NCBI GenBank assembly: GCA_018716015.1
Contig: DVKM01000046.1
Coordinates: forward strand, 1-44,816
Length of the DNA: 44,816 nt
Source of the DNA: Candidatus Enterenecus stercoripullorum
GTDB lineage: Bacteria; Bacillota; Clostridia; Oscillospirales; Oscillospiraceae
Direction of reading: 5' to 3'
The stretch's first letter is position 1, and each line of letters begins with the position of its first letter. Made by a program: the position numbers and the translations under genes. Shown in pieces: positions 7,028-15,841 of the stretch. The notes beneath the pieces are model-generated. The model saw only the letters and a program-made list of their open reading frames with translations. It ran no database searches and was not told the DNA's origin.

Positions 7028-8449
7028 TTAGTAGTCCAGCTTTTCATCCAGCCAGGCCTTCAGATGGTCGATGGGAACCCGCACCTGCTCCATGGTGTCC
7101 CGGTCCCGGATGGTGACGGCGTGGTCCGCTTCCTCGGTGTCGGAGCCCACGGTCTGGAAGTCCACGGTGATGCAGTAGGGGGTGCCGATCTCGTCCTGGC
7201 GGCGGTAGCGCTTGCCAATGGACCCCGCGTCGTCGTAGTCCACCATGAAATGCTTGCTCAGCTGGGCCTGGAGCTGGCGGGCCTTGTCCCCCAGCTTCTT
7301 GGACAGGGGGAGCACCGCCACCTTGTAGGGGGCCAGGGCGGGATGGAGGCGCAGCACGGTGCGCAGGTCGTTTTTGTCCGCGTCCACAACCTCCTCGTCG
7401 TAGGCGTCCACCAGGAAGGCCAGGGTCACCCGGTCCGCCCCCAGGGAAGGCTCGATGACGTAGGGGATATAATGTTCGCTTTTCTCCTGATCGTAATAGG
7501 TCATATCCTTGCCGGAGGTATTCTGGTGGGCGGTGAGATCAAAGTTGGTCCGGCTGGCCACCCCCCACAGCTCGCCCCACCCGAAGGGGAAGACAAACTC
7601 GAAGTCGGTGGTAGCGTTGGAGTAGTGGCTGAGCTCCTCCGGGTCATGGTCCCGGAGCCGCAGGTTCTCGTCCTTCATCCCCAGGCCAAGCAGCCACTGG
7701 CGGCAGAAGTCCTTCCAGTAGGCAAACCAATCCAGCTCGGTGCCCGGCTGGCAGAAGAACTCCAGCTCCATCTGCTCAAACTCCCGGGTGCGGAAGGTGA
7801 AGTTGCCCGGGGTGATCTCGTTGCGGAAGGATTTTCCAATCTGGCACACCCCGAAGGGCAGCTTGCGCCGGGTGGTGCGCTGGACGTTCTGAAAGTTGAC
7901 GAAGATGCCCTGGGCGGTCTCGGGGCGCAGGTACACAGTGTTCTTGGCGTCCTCGGTGACCCCCTGGAAGGTCTTGAACATCAGGTTGAACTGGCGGATG
8001 TCCGTCCAGTTGTGCTTGCCGCAGGTGGGACAGGGGATGTTGTGCTCCTCCACGAAGTTTTTCATCTCAGCCTGGCTCATGGCGTCCACGCTGTGGCCCA
8101 GGTCAAAGCCGTTCTCCTGGCACCAGTCCTCGATGACCTTGTCGGCCCGGAAGCGCTCGTGGCATTCCTTGCAGTCCATCAGGGGATCGGAAAAGCCCCC
8201 CACATGGCCGGAGGCCACCCACACCTGGGGATTCATGAGGATGGCGGCGTCCAGCCCCACGTTGTAGGGGTTTTCCTGGACGAACTTCTTCCACCAGGCC
8301 TTTTTCACATTGTTCTTCAGCTCCACACCTAGGGGCCCGTAGTCCCAGGTGTTGGCAAGGCCGCCGTAAATCTCGCTGCCGGCGAAGATGAAGCCCCGGC
8401 CCTTGCACAGGTTGACGATCTTCTCCATGGTTTTTTCGGTGTTTTTCAT
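7028..8449 (-). CDS. glyS: Glycyl-tRNA synthetase, single-chain (dimeric) type
   Basis: 473 residues; a class II enzyme that charges tRNA-Gly. Class II motif 1 is in the N-terminal third ([20 protein letters not shown]), motif 2 in [20 protein letters not shown] (about 210-230), and motif 3 near GADR (about 338). An anticodon-binding domain follows after 375 ([15 protein letters not shown]). This is the homodimeric kind rather than the alpha2beta2 GlyQ/GlyS kind. AAAGGA lies about 11 bases before the ATG. It is the first gene of a four-gene operon and is regulated by the T-box leader upstream. Confidence 0.96.
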   Translation of the reverse strand: MKNTEKTMEKIVNLCKGRGFIFAGSEIYGGLANTWDYGPLGVELKNNVKKAWWKKFVQENPYNVGLDAAILMNPQVWVASGHVGGFSDPLMDCKECHERFRADKVIEDWCQENGFDLGHSVDAMSQAEMKNFVEEHNIPCPTCGKHNWTDIRQFNLMFKTFQGVTEDAKNTVYLRPETAQGIFVNFQNVQRTTRRKLPFGVCQIGKSFRNEITPGNFTFRTREFEQMELEFFCQPGTELDWFAYWKDFCRQWLLGLGMKDENLRLRDHDPEELSHYSNATTDFEFVFPFGWGELWGVASRTNFDLTAHQNTSGKDMTYYDQEKSEHYIPYVIEPSLGADRVTLAFLVDAYDEEVVDADKNDLRTVLRLHPALAPYKVAVLPLSKKLGDKARQLQAQLSKHFMVDYDDAGSIGKRYRRQDEIGTPYCITVDFQTVGSDTEEADHAVTIRDRDTMEQVRVPIDHLKAWLDEKLDY

Positions 8450-8485
8450 TTCGGAACAGTCCTTTCCACTTGGTTTGGCCCAGGT

Positions 8486-8723
8486 AGAAAAACGCCCCGA
8501 GCCAGTTTGGCTCAGGGCGAATCATAAAATCCGCGGTTCCACCTGAATTCGCATCTGGCGGATGCGCACTCATCTCCCCGTATAACGGCGGGGTGGTCCG
8601 GCGGGCCATTTCCTGCCCGCGGCTCCCGGGCGCCCTTCGCCGCCGTCCGGGGAAGCCTTGCACCAGCCGGCTCCTCTCTGTGCCCGGGCGGCCGGGTACT
8701 CCTCCCGGTCCGTGCCTTTGAAT
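8486..8723 (-). promoter_or_regulatory. Glycine T-box riboswitch leader
   Basis: The minus-strand leader contains the T-box sequence AGGTGGAACCGCGG (8531-8544), a stem I with GGAGTACC, AGAGAGG and GGTGCAAG elements, and a terminator (stem CGCCCTGAGCC/GGCTCGGGGCG then five T, 8486-8519). Aligned with the well-known Bacillus glyQS leader, GAAGGGCGCC puts the glycine codon GGC at 8632-8634 as specifier. Uncharged tRNA-Gly would favour the antiterminator and expression of glyS and the downstream genes. Confidence 0.93.
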
Positions 8724-8729
8724 GAGAGC

Positions 8730-8758
8730 ATTTTATCACCAAATACAGGGCCCGTCAA
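8730..8758 (-). promoter_or_regulatory. Promoter of the T-box operon
   Basis: On the minus strand, TTGACG (8753-8758), 17 bp, TAAAAT (8730-8735). Predicted start is near 8723, at the 5' end of the T-box leader. Confidence 0.85.
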
Positions 8759-8894
8759 TGGGCAAAAGTGCTTGAAAACGGCTTTGGTTGCCGGAAAGGA
8801 CAGCGGGTTCGGGCAGAAATGGGGCCGAAGCGCCCCGAAAACAGAAGGAACGGCGGAGGCGCGCAGAGGAGGAGGAGAGGGTGGAGATTTTCTC

Positions 8895-8924
8895 ATTCCC
8901 TTTTTCAAAGGTTTATGGTATACT
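8895..8924 (+). promoter_or_regulatory. Promoter of zapA (extended -10)
   Basis: TATACT at 8919-8924 is preceded by TGG, an extended -10. The -35 region (TTCCCT near 8896) is poor. The start would be about 25 bases before the zapA ATG. Confidence 0.55.
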
Positions 8925-8956
8925 AGAAAGCAATCAAAATCTTGGGAGGGACAGCC

Positions 8957-9271
8957 ATGCAAAACCGAGTCACCGTTACCATCCGGGGTCAGCAGTACAT
9001 CCTGCTTGCCGCCGAAAGCCAGGAGTATGTAGAGCGGGTGGCCGCCTATGTGGACGAAAAGCTGGCCCAGACTGCCGCCGCCAGCAACATGGCCATGGTG
9101 GATTGCGCCGTACTCACCGCACTGAACATCGCCGACGAGCGGTTCAAGGAGCAGGAGGCGGCGGAGAACCTGCGCCGTCAGATTAAGGACCTGTTGGAGG
9201 AGTCGGCCAAACAGAAGCTGGAGCTGAGCGAGTGCAAGCGGGAGATCTTCAAGCTGCAGCAGAAGAAATAA
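8957..9271 (+). CDS. zapA: Cell division protein ZapA
   Basis: 104 residues. ZapA binds FtsZ at the division site and bundles its filaments. The N-terminal beta-strand region (NRVTVTIRGQQYILLAAESQ) is followed by VERVAAYVDEKL, a typical ZapA head, and then by a long coiled coil (about residues 45-104, MAMVDCAVLTALNIADE onward). GGGAGGG lies seven bases before the ATG at 8957. The stop codon lies inside the first copy of an imperfect direct repeat (9268-9302). Confidence 0.92.
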   Translation: MQNRVTVTIRGQQYILLAAESQEYVERVAAYVDEKLAQTAAASNMAMVDCAVLTALNIADERFKEQEAAENLRRQIKDLLEESAKQKLELSECKREIFKLQQKK

Positions 9272-9302
9272 GAAGCGCTGAGCCGTTGTGAGCAGCCCGG
9301 AT
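9268..9302 (+). repeat. Imperfect direct repeat, copy A
   Basis: 35 bases, starting ATAAGAAGCGCTGAGCCGT, that match copy B (9401-9435) at 32 of 35 positions. This copy includes the zapA stop codon. Confidence 0.75.
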
Positions 9303-9400
9303 GGACTGGAGCGAGGGCGAGCGGAGGGCCACAGGGCAGCCCGGAGACCAGCCCGAGACGGAGGGAAGCCGGGTGTTGCGAGCAGGCGAAGCATGACAAC

Positions 9401-9435
9401 ATAAGAAGCGCTGAGCCGTGGCGAGCCGCCCGGAT
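9401..9435 (+). repeat. Imperfect direct repeat, copy B
   Basis: Second copy of the 35-base unit, 133 bases after copy A. The intervening sequence (9303-9400) is purine- and G-rich and has related short runs (GCGAGCAGGCGAAGC). Together they form a non-coding repeat block in the 211-base gap between zapA and the U32 gene. Confidence 0.75.
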
Positions 9436-9482
9436 CGCCCAATATAAAATATATACACACCCAGGAAGGAAGCAGAGCGTAC

Positions 9483-11567
9483 ATGGAGATACTGGCCCCA
9501 GCGGGAAGCCCCCAGGCAGTGCGCGCGGCGGTATGCGCCGGCGCCGACGCAATTTATCTGGGATTTGGCAGTTTCAACGCCCGGCGCAACGCGAAAAATT
9601 TCACACAGGAAGAGCTTGCCCAGGCGGTCGCCTACTGCCACCTGCGGGGGGTGCGGCTGTACCTCACTCTGAACACCCTGGTCTCCGACCGGGAGATGGA
9701 GCAGGCTGCCCAGAATGCCGTGCTTGCCTCGGAGATGGGGATGGACGCGGTGCTGGTGCAGGATCTGGGCATGGTCCGGGTGCTGCGCCAGGTGGCCCCC
9801 GACCTGCCGGTCCACGCCTCCACCCAGATGTCCATCCACAGCCTGGACGGGGTAAAGGAGGCGGCGGATCTGGGCATCAGCCGGGTGGTGGCGGCCCGGG
9901 AGCTGTCCCGGGCCGACCTTTCCTATCTCTGCGCCCATTCCCCCATTGAGATCGAGACCTTTGTCCACGGGGCTTTGTGCATGTGCCATTCCGGCCAGTG
10001 CTTTATGTCCAGCGTCATCGGTGGCCGCAGCGGAAACCGGGGCCTGTGCGCCCAGACCTGCCGTCTGCCCTACGGCTGGGGGGACGGGGTGGCGGACGGC
10101 CATCCCCTATCCCTGAAGGACATGTCCCTGGCCGGCCATCTGCGGGAGCTGGAGCAGATGGGGGTGGCCAGCGCCAAGATCGAAGGGCGCATGAAGCGGC
10201 CGGAATATGTGTATGTGGTGACCAAGGTTTACGCCGACGCGCTGCGGCAGGGCCGGGAACCCACCGGGGAGGAGCTGCGGCAGCTGAGGGCCGCCTTTTC
10301 CCGCCAGGGCTTTACAGACGGATATTTTACCGGCCAAACAGGTCCCGAGATGTTCGGGGTGAGGGAGAAGGAGCCGGAGCCCAGGGAGCTGTTTGCCCAG
10401 GCCCGCGGGGCCTATGAAAACAGGGAGGGGCCCGGCGTCCCGGTGAAGTTTTATGCCATGATCCGCCCCGGAGAGCCGGTCCAGGTGGGGGTGGAGGACG
10501 GCCAGGGCCGGGTGGCCACTGCCGCCGGCCCCCTGCCGGAGGTGGCCCGCACCCGGGCGGTGACGGAGCAGGACGTGGAGAGTCAGCTGAGCAAGACCGG
10601 TGGCACCCCCTACCGCTGCGAAGGGGTGCGTAGCCTGGTGTCCGACGGCCTGGCGGTCCCCCTGTCCGTCCTCAACGGCCTGCGCCGCCAGGTGCTGGAG
10701 GATTTATCCCGGCAGCGCACCGCCCTGCCGGAGCGCCGCCATGCGCCCTATAAAGTGGGCGCCCGGTATGGAAACGGCAGGCAGGAGCCCAAAATAAACC
10801 TGGCCCTGCGCCGGGCGGACCAGATCAGCTTTGAACTGCTGAAGCAGAAGCCCGATCTCATTTACCTGCCGGTGGAGGAGATCGCAGACCATCCCCAGCA
10901 GGTACAGGAGGTCCTGCGCCGGGACATTCCCGTGGCGGCGGCGCTGCCCCGGGTTTGCTTTGACCGGGAGCTGGGGGAACTGGAGGAGCTGTTGGGAAGG
11001 TGCCGGGAGCTGGGGATCACCCAGGCCCTGGTGGGCAATTTGGGCCTGGTGGGTCCGGCCCTGCGGGCGGGGATGACCCTGCGGGGGGACTTCGGCCTGC
11101 AGGTGTTCAACAGCCAGGCGGTCAAGGAGTATAAGCGTATGGGCTTTGCCTCCCTCACCGCCTCCTTCGAGCTGAAGCTGGCCCAGATCCGGGATCTGTC
11201 CAAGGCAGTGGACACCGAGATCATCGCCTACGGCCGGCTGCCCCTGATGATTACGGAAAACTGCATCATCAAAAACCAGTTCGGCAAGTGCGTGTGTTCC
11301 AATGTGAACCACCTCACAGACCGGAAGGGGGTACAGTTCCCGGTGCTGCGGGCCTTCGGCTGCCGCAACGAGATCTTCAACGCCAACAAGCTGTTTCTGG
11401 CGGACAAGGCTCAGGACTACCGCCGGGCGGGGCTGTGGGCCATCCGGCTGAACTTCACCACGGAGAACGCCCTGGAGTGCGCCCGGGTGCTGGAGCGGTA
11501 TCGGGGCGAGGGCAGCTATATTCCCAACAGCTACACCCGGGGGCTTTACTACCGGGATGTGGAGTAG
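9483..11567 (+). CDS. U32 peptidase-family protein (RlhA/TrhP-like RNA hydroxylation candidate)
   Basis: 694 residues. The N-terminal TIM-barrel-like U32 domain begins MEILAPAGSPQAVRAAVCAG. The U32 signature lies near residues 158-178 (FVHGALCMCHSGQCFMSS, then RGLCAQTCR), whose cysteines are thought to hold an Fe-S cluster. A long second part resembles the DUF3656/collagenase-like module, and a late motif has CIIKNQFGKC near residue 600. E. coli RlhA and TrhP of this family hydroxylate 23S rRNA and tRNA wobble uridine, so an RNA-modification role is more likely than proteolysis. AGGAAGG precedes the ATG. It is followed closely by maf. Confidence 0.88.
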   Translation: MEILAPAGSPQAVRAAVCAGADAIYLGFGSFNARRNAKNFTQEELAQAVAYCHLRGVRLYLTLNTLVSDREMEQAAQNAVLASEMGMDAVLVQDLGMVRVLRQVAPDLPVHASTQMSIHSLDGVKEAADLGISRVVAARELSRADLSYLCAHSPIEIETFVHGALCMCHSGQCFMSSVIGGRSGNRGLCAQTCRLPYGWGDGVADGHPLSLKDMSLAGHLRELEQMGVASAKIEGRMKRPEYVYVVTKVYADALRQGREPTGEELRQLRAAFSRQGFTDGYFTGQTGPEMFGVREKEPEPRELFAQARGAYENREGPGVPVKFYAMIRPGEPVQVGVEDGQGRVATAAGPLPEVARTRAVTEQDVESQLSKTGGTPYRCEGVRSLVSDGLAVPLSVLNGLRRQVLEDLSRQRTALPERRHAPYKVGARYGNGRQEPKINLALRRADQISFELLKQKPDLIYLPVEEIADHPQQVQEVLRRDIPVAAALPRVCFDRELGELEELLGRCRELGITQALVGNLGLVGPALRAGMTLRGDFGLQVFNSQAVKEYKRMGFASLTASFELKLAQIRDLSKAVDTEIIAYGRLPLMITENCIIKNQFGKCVCSNVNHLTDRKGVQFPVLRAFGCRNEIFNANKLFLADKAQDYRRAGLWAIRLNFTTENALECARVLERYRGEGSYIPNSYTRGLYYRDVE

Positions 11568-11595
11568 ACCAACGAACAACAAGGAGGAACGTCCT

Positions 11596-12180
11596 GTGGA
11601 TATTATTTTGGCGTCCCAGTCCCCCCGGCGCAAGGAGCTGATGGGGCAGATCGGGCTGAAGTTCAAGGTGGTCTCCCCCAACGTGGACGAGCACGTGGAG
11701 GGCAACCCCTCCCCCGCCCAGATGGTGGAGGAGCTGAGTCTGCGCAAGGCCCGGGCGGTGGCCCGGCAGACGGACGAGGATGAGCTGATCATCGCCGCCG
11801 ACACGGTGGTGGCCCTGGAGGGCACGGTGCTGGGCAAGCCGGAGACGGAGCGGGACGCCTTCTCCATGCTGTCCGCCCTGTCGGGCAACCGCCACTATGT
11901 GTACACCGGAGTCACCGTCATCCAGGGCGGCCGGACCGTGACGGAGCACGAGGTGACCACCGTCACCTTCCGGGAGCTGGAGCCGGACGAGATCACCCAC
12001 TACATCGCCACCGGAGAACCCATGGACAAAGCGGGGGCCTACGGCATCCAGGGCCTGGGCGCGCTGCTGGTGTCCGGCATCGACGGGGACTATTTCAACG
12101 TAATGGGCCTGCCAATCTACCGGCTGGGCCGGATGCTGGCGGGGTTTGGGGTGGATCTTCTGGCCCTGGCCGCCCACTGA
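11596..12180 (+). CDS. maf: Maf-type nucleoside triphosphate pyrophosphatase
   Basis: 194 residues. Maf hydrolyses non-canonical or pyrimidine nucleoside triphosphates (dTTP/UTP class) to monophosphates, acting in house-cleaning. Motifs are ILASQSPRRKELM at the N-terminus, the catalytic IIAADTVV (Asp near 69), LGKPETERDA, and the late DKAGAYGIQG. The start is GTG at 11596, eight bases after AAGGAGGAAC. An open frame reaches further upstream but overlaps the U32 gene. The maf-mreC order is common in Bacillota. Confidence 0.94.
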   Translation: MDIILASQSPRRKELMGQIGLKFKVVSPNVDEHVEGNPSPAQMVEELSLRKARAVARQTDEDELIIAADTVVALEGTVLGKPETERDAFSMLSALSGNRHYVYTGVTVIQGGRTVTEHEVTTVTFRELEPDEITHYIATGEPMDKAGAYGIQGLGALLVSGIDGDYFNVMGLPIYRLGRMLAGFGVDLLALAAH

Positions 12181-12198
12181 GGCGTGCAAGGAGGCGGC

Positions 12199-13035
12199 AT
12201 GAAGCGCTTTTTTCGAGACAATGGGCTGCTGCTGGTACTCATCGCGGTGCTGCTGGCGGCGGTGCTGGCGGTGGGTTCCGCCATTCTGGGGGCCAACCCT
12301 TTGACCAATTTCATGGAGATTGTCTCCACCCCCTTTCGGGCTATTTCCTCGGCGGTGGCGGGCTGGACCCAGGAGCAGTACGACCGAACGTTCCAGTATG
12401 ACGCGCTGGAGCAGACCAACGAGGAGCTGCGCCGGCGCATCGCCGCGCTGGAGGAGCTGGAGCGGGAGTACCAGGACGCCGTCCGGGAGAAGGAGCGACT
12501 GGAGGATTTGCTTGGCCTGGCCGAGCAGCGGCCGGAGCTGACGTACGAGGACGCGGAGGTCACTCGCAGGACCTCGGACAACTGGCAGTCCAACCTGACC
12601 ATCAACAAGGGTACGGGGGACGATGTGGCGCTGAACGACTGCGTCATCGACCAGTACGGCAACCTGGTGGGGGTGGTCACCGAAGCGGGGGGCAACTGGG
12701 CCCTGGTGTCCACCGTGCTGGACCCTGACGTGGAGATGGGGGGCCGGGTGGCCCGCACCGATGACAACGCGGTTTTGGAGGGGGACTTCACCCTGATGCT
12801 GGAGGGACGGCTCAAACTGTCCTACCTGCCAGAGGATACCCAGTTGGTGTCCGGCGACCAGGTGGTCACCTCGGGGCTGGGCGGGGTATATCCGGAAGGG
12901 CTGGTGGTGGGCAGCGTCACCGGGCTGTTCACCGAGGCCGACGGGGTGAGCCGGTACGCCCAGGTGGAGCCCGCTGCCGATCTGGACAGCGTGCGCTATG
13001 TATATGTGATTACCGATTTCGGCGCGTCGGGGTGA
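12199..13035 (+). CDS. mreC: Rod shape-determining protein MreC
   Basis: 278 residues. MreC is a bitopic membrane protein of the elongasome that links MreB to peptidoglycan synthases. One transmembrane helix spans about residues 8-30 (NGLLLVLIAVLLAAVLAV), then a coiled coil about 62-105 (LEQTNEELRRRIAALEELER), then the beta-rich extracellular MreC domain (TINKGTGDDVALNDCVI, and SGDQVVTSGLGGVYPEGLVV). AAGGAGG precedes the ATG at 12199. The usual neighbours mreB and mreD are not adjacent: maf is upstream and mutS follows 47 bp later. Confidence 0.93.
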   Translation: MKRFFRDNGLLLVLIAVLLAAVLAVGSAILGANPLTNFMEIVSTPFRAISSAVAGWTQEQYDRTFQYDALEQTNEELRRRIAALEELEREYQDAVREKERLEDLLGLAEQRPELTYEDAEVTRRTSDNWQSNLTINKGTGDDVALNDCVIDQYGNLVGVVTEAGGNWALVSTVLDPDVEMGGRVARTDDNAVLEGDFTLMLEGRLKLSYLPEDTQLVSGDQVVTSGLGGVYPEGLVVGSVTGLFTEADGVSRYAQVEPAADLDSVRYVYVITDFGASG

Positions 13036-13082
13036 CCTGCGCGCCGCGATCTTTCCAAAGAGAGAAGACGGAGGATTGCCCT

Positions 13083-15716
13083 ATGGCTGAACTGACCCCC
13101 ATGATGCGCCAGTACCTGAAAATGAAGCAGGAGAATCCGGGCTGCCTGCTCTTTTTCCGGCTGGGCGACTTTTATGAGATGTTCCACGAGGACGCCAAGA
13201 TCGGCGCCGAGGAGCTGGGCCTCACCCTCACCACCCGGGACCGGAACAAGCCGGAGGAGGAACGGGTGCCTATGTGCGGCGTGCCCTACCACTCCGCCCA
13301 GAGCTACATCGCCCGGCTGATCAAGCGGGGGTACAAGGTAGCCATCTGCGAGCAGATGGAGGACCCGGCCACCGCCAAGGGGCTGGTGGAGCGGGACATT
13401 GTCCGCATCGTCACCCCGGGCACCGCCATGGATGACGTGATGCTGGACGAGAGCCGCAACAACTTTATCTGCGCGGTGTACCACGACGGGGAGGACTATG
13501 CCCTGGCCCGGTGCGATCTGTCCACGGGGCAGTTTGCCGCCTGCGCCTTCCAGGGGGAGGGCGCCCAGACCAGGCTGCTCAACCAGCTGTCCGCCTGGCT
13601 GCCCAGCGAGGCCATCCTGTCCCCGGGCGCCGTGGCCAAGGAGGAGGTGACCGCCTTCCTCCGTGACCGGCTGGACTGCCTGTGCCAGCCTGGCCAGGAC
13701 GGCCCATTCCGGCCGGAAGGGGCCAGAAAGGCGCTGATTGCCTGCGGGCTGTGGCGGGAGGAGGATCCACTCCCCCCCGAGGGAGGCCGGAGATTGCTGG
13801 GCTTCCAGGCGGCGGGGGCACTGGCCGATTACCTGGCCCAGACCCAGAAGACGGATCTGAGCCACCTGGGGCCCCTGGTACTGGAGGAGGAGCCGGAGGG
13901 ACAGTACATGGAGCTGGACCTCACCGCCCGGCGGAACCTGGAGCTCACCGAGACCCTCCGGGGCAAGGAGAAAAAGGGCTCCCTGCTGTGGGTGCTGGAC
14001 CGCACCCGGACAGCCATGGGCCACCGGATGATCCGGGCCTGGATTGAGCGGCCCCTGCGCTCCCCCGGGGATATTGCCCGGCGGCAGGACGCGGTGGGCG
14101 TGATGGTGGACCACACCGTGGCCCGGGAGGAGCTGGCCCTCACCCTGCGCCAGGTGCCCGACCTGGAGCGGCTCATCGGCAAGGTGGTGTACGGCAGCGC
14201 CAACGCCCGGGATATGAAGCAGCTGGCCCAGGGGCTAGGGGTGCTGCCCGGCCTGCTGGCCAAGATGGAGGGGCTGTCGGGGCGGATGCTGGCCGAGGTG
14301 ACGGACAGCCTGGGCGGACTGGAACCGCTGCAGGGCCTCATCGACGGGGCGATTCTGGACGAGGACGCGGACCATAAGCTCCCCTTCACCATCCGGGAGG
14401 GGGGCTTCATCCGGCCGGGCTACAATGAAGAAGTGGACCGGCTGCGGGACCTCATCGACCACGGGGCGGACCGGGTCATGGCAATCGAGGGCCGGGAGCG
14501 GGAGCGCACCGGCATCAAGAACCTGAAGGTGGGCTACAATAAAGTATTCGGGTATTACATCGAGGTGTCCAAGTCTAACTATGACCTGGTGCCCCAGGAC
14601 TACATCCGCAAGCAGACCCTGAGCAACTGCGAGCGGTTTATCACCCAGGAGCTGAAGGACCTGGAGCACGACATCCTGTCGGCCCAGACCCGGATCACCG
14701 CCCTAGAATACCAGTTGTTCTGCGATTTGCGCCAGACCGCGGCCGACCAGGTGCGGCAGGTGCAGCGGGCGGCCGCCGGGGTAGGGCGGCTGGATGTGCT
14801 CCTCTCCTTTGCCGCCGTGGCGGTGGACAATGACTACTGCCGGCCCCAGGTGGACGCAAGCGGCATCATCCAGATCCGGGAGGGCCGCCACCCGGTGGTG
14901 GAAAAGATGCTGAAAAACAGCCTCTTTGTCCCTAACGACACGGACATGGACGGCGGGGATAACCGGCTGGCCATCATCACGGGACCCAATATGGCGGGTA
15001 AATCCACTTATATGCGCCAGGTTGCCCTCATCGTACTCATGGCCCAGATGGGCTCCTTTGTGCCCGCCCGCTCCGCCCGCATCGGGACGGTAGACCGGGT
15101 GTTCACCCGCATCGGCGCTTCAGACGACCTGGGAGCGGGTCAGTCCACCTTCATGGTGGAGATGACCGAGGTGGCCCAGATGCTCCGGGAGGCCACGGCG
15201 GACAGCCTGCTCATCCTGGACGAGATCGGGCGGGGCACCTCCACTTACGACGGCATGTCCATCGCCCGGGCGGTGCTGGAGTTCTGCGCGGACAAGAAGC
15301 GGCTGGGGGCTAAAACCCTGTTCGCCACCCATTACCACGAGCTGACGGCGGTGGAACAGGAGATCCAGGGGGTGAAGAACTACCACATCGCCGCCAAGAA
15401 GCGCAAGGACGACGTGGTATTCCTGCGCAAGATCGTTCCCGGCGGGGCGGATCAGAGCTACGGCATTGAGGTGGCCAAGCTGGCCGGGGTTCCAAACCGG
15501 GTGATCGACCGGGCCCGAGAGATTCTGGCCCAACTGGAAGCCCAGGGCGGGGTTGACTCCCAGTCCCGGGCGGAGGAGTGCCAGGAGGACCAGCTGTCCC
15601 TGGGGGATATGGCGGGGGCGGCAGTGTTGGATATCCTGCGCAAGACCGCGGTGGAGACCCTGACGCCCATCGAGGCGCTGAACCTGCTGTATCAGTTAAA
15701 GCAGAAGCTGGAGTGA
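13083..15716 (+). CDS. mutS: DNA mismatch repair protein MutS
   Basis: 877 residues. MutS recognises mismatches and small loops and recruits MutL. The mismatch-binding Phe-x-Glu motif is in GDFYEMF (Phe30, Glu32). The connector, core and clamp domains follow, and the ATPase domain has Walker A GPNMAGKST (near residue 640), Walker B LLILDEIGRGTST, and FATHYHEL. The start at 13083 follows GGAGG by eight bases; an upstream in-frame start overlaps mreC. mutL is on the same strand but 6 kb away, with mnmE and others between. Confidence 0.96.
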   Translation: MAELTPMMRQYLKMKQENPGCLLFFRLGDFYEMFHEDAKIGAEELGLTLTTRDRNKPEEERVPMCGVPYHSAQSYIARLIKRGYKVAICEQMEDPATAKGLVERDIVRIVTPGTAMDDVMLDESRNNFICAVYHDGEDYALARCDLSTGQFAACAFQGEGAQTRLLNQLSAWLPSEAILSPGAVAKEEVTAFLRDRLDCLCQPGQDGPFRPEGARKALIACGLWREEDPLPPEGGRRLLGFQAAGALADYLAQTQKTDLSHLGPLVLEEEPEGQYMELDLTARRNLELTETLRGKEKKGSLLWVLDRTRTAMGHRMIRAWIERPLRSPGDIARRQDAVGVMVDHTVAREELALTLRQVPDLERLIGKVVYGSANARDMKQLAQGLGVLPGLLAKMEGLSGRMLAEVTDSLGGLEPLQGLIDGAILDEDADHKLPFTIREGGFIRPGYNEEVDRLRDLIDHGADRVMAIEGRERERTGIKNLKVGYNKVFGYYIEVSKSNYDLVPQDYIRKQTLSNCERFITQELKDLEHDILSAQTRITALEYQLFCDLRQTAADQVRQVQRAAAGVGRLDVLLSFAAVAVDNDYCRPQVDASGIIQIREGRHPVVEKMLKNSLFVPNDTDMDGGDNRLAIITGPNMAGKSTYMRQVALIVLMAQMGSFVPARSARIGTVDRVFTRIGASDDLGAGQSTFMVEMTEVAQMLREATADSLLILDEIGRGTSTYDGMSIARAVLEFCADKKRLGAKTLFATHYHELTAVEQEIQGVKNYHIAAKKRKDDVVFLRKIVPGGADQSYGIEVAKLAGVPNRVIDRAREILAQLEAQGGVDSQSRAEECQEDQLSLGDMAGAAVLDILRKTAVETLTPIEALNLLYQLKQKLE

Positions 15717-15794
15717 GCGCATGCTGTATGTTCCGGATAAATACGCGCTGGAAAGCCAGAATAAAATATTTCAAATAGCGATCGAGTGAAATCG

Positions 15795-15841
15795 AAATCA
15801 CCCCGCAGGATGGCCTTGCAGCCATCCTGCGGGGTGATTTT
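15795..15841. terminator. Bidirectional terminator between mutS and mnmE
   Basis: A perfect 20-bp stem (15795-15814 with 15821-15840) around a six-base loop, followed on the plus strand by TTTT counted from the stem end. It overlaps the last base of the mnmE stop codon and serves both converging transcripts. Confidence 0.9.

Noticed and set aside
5762-8332. Long plus-strand open frames opposite the LtaS-like gene and glyS (5762-6781 and 7064-8332)
   Set aside because: They lie antisense to genes with clear motifs, have no ribosome binding site, and are rich in Gly, Val and His, as G+C-rich antisense frames usually are.
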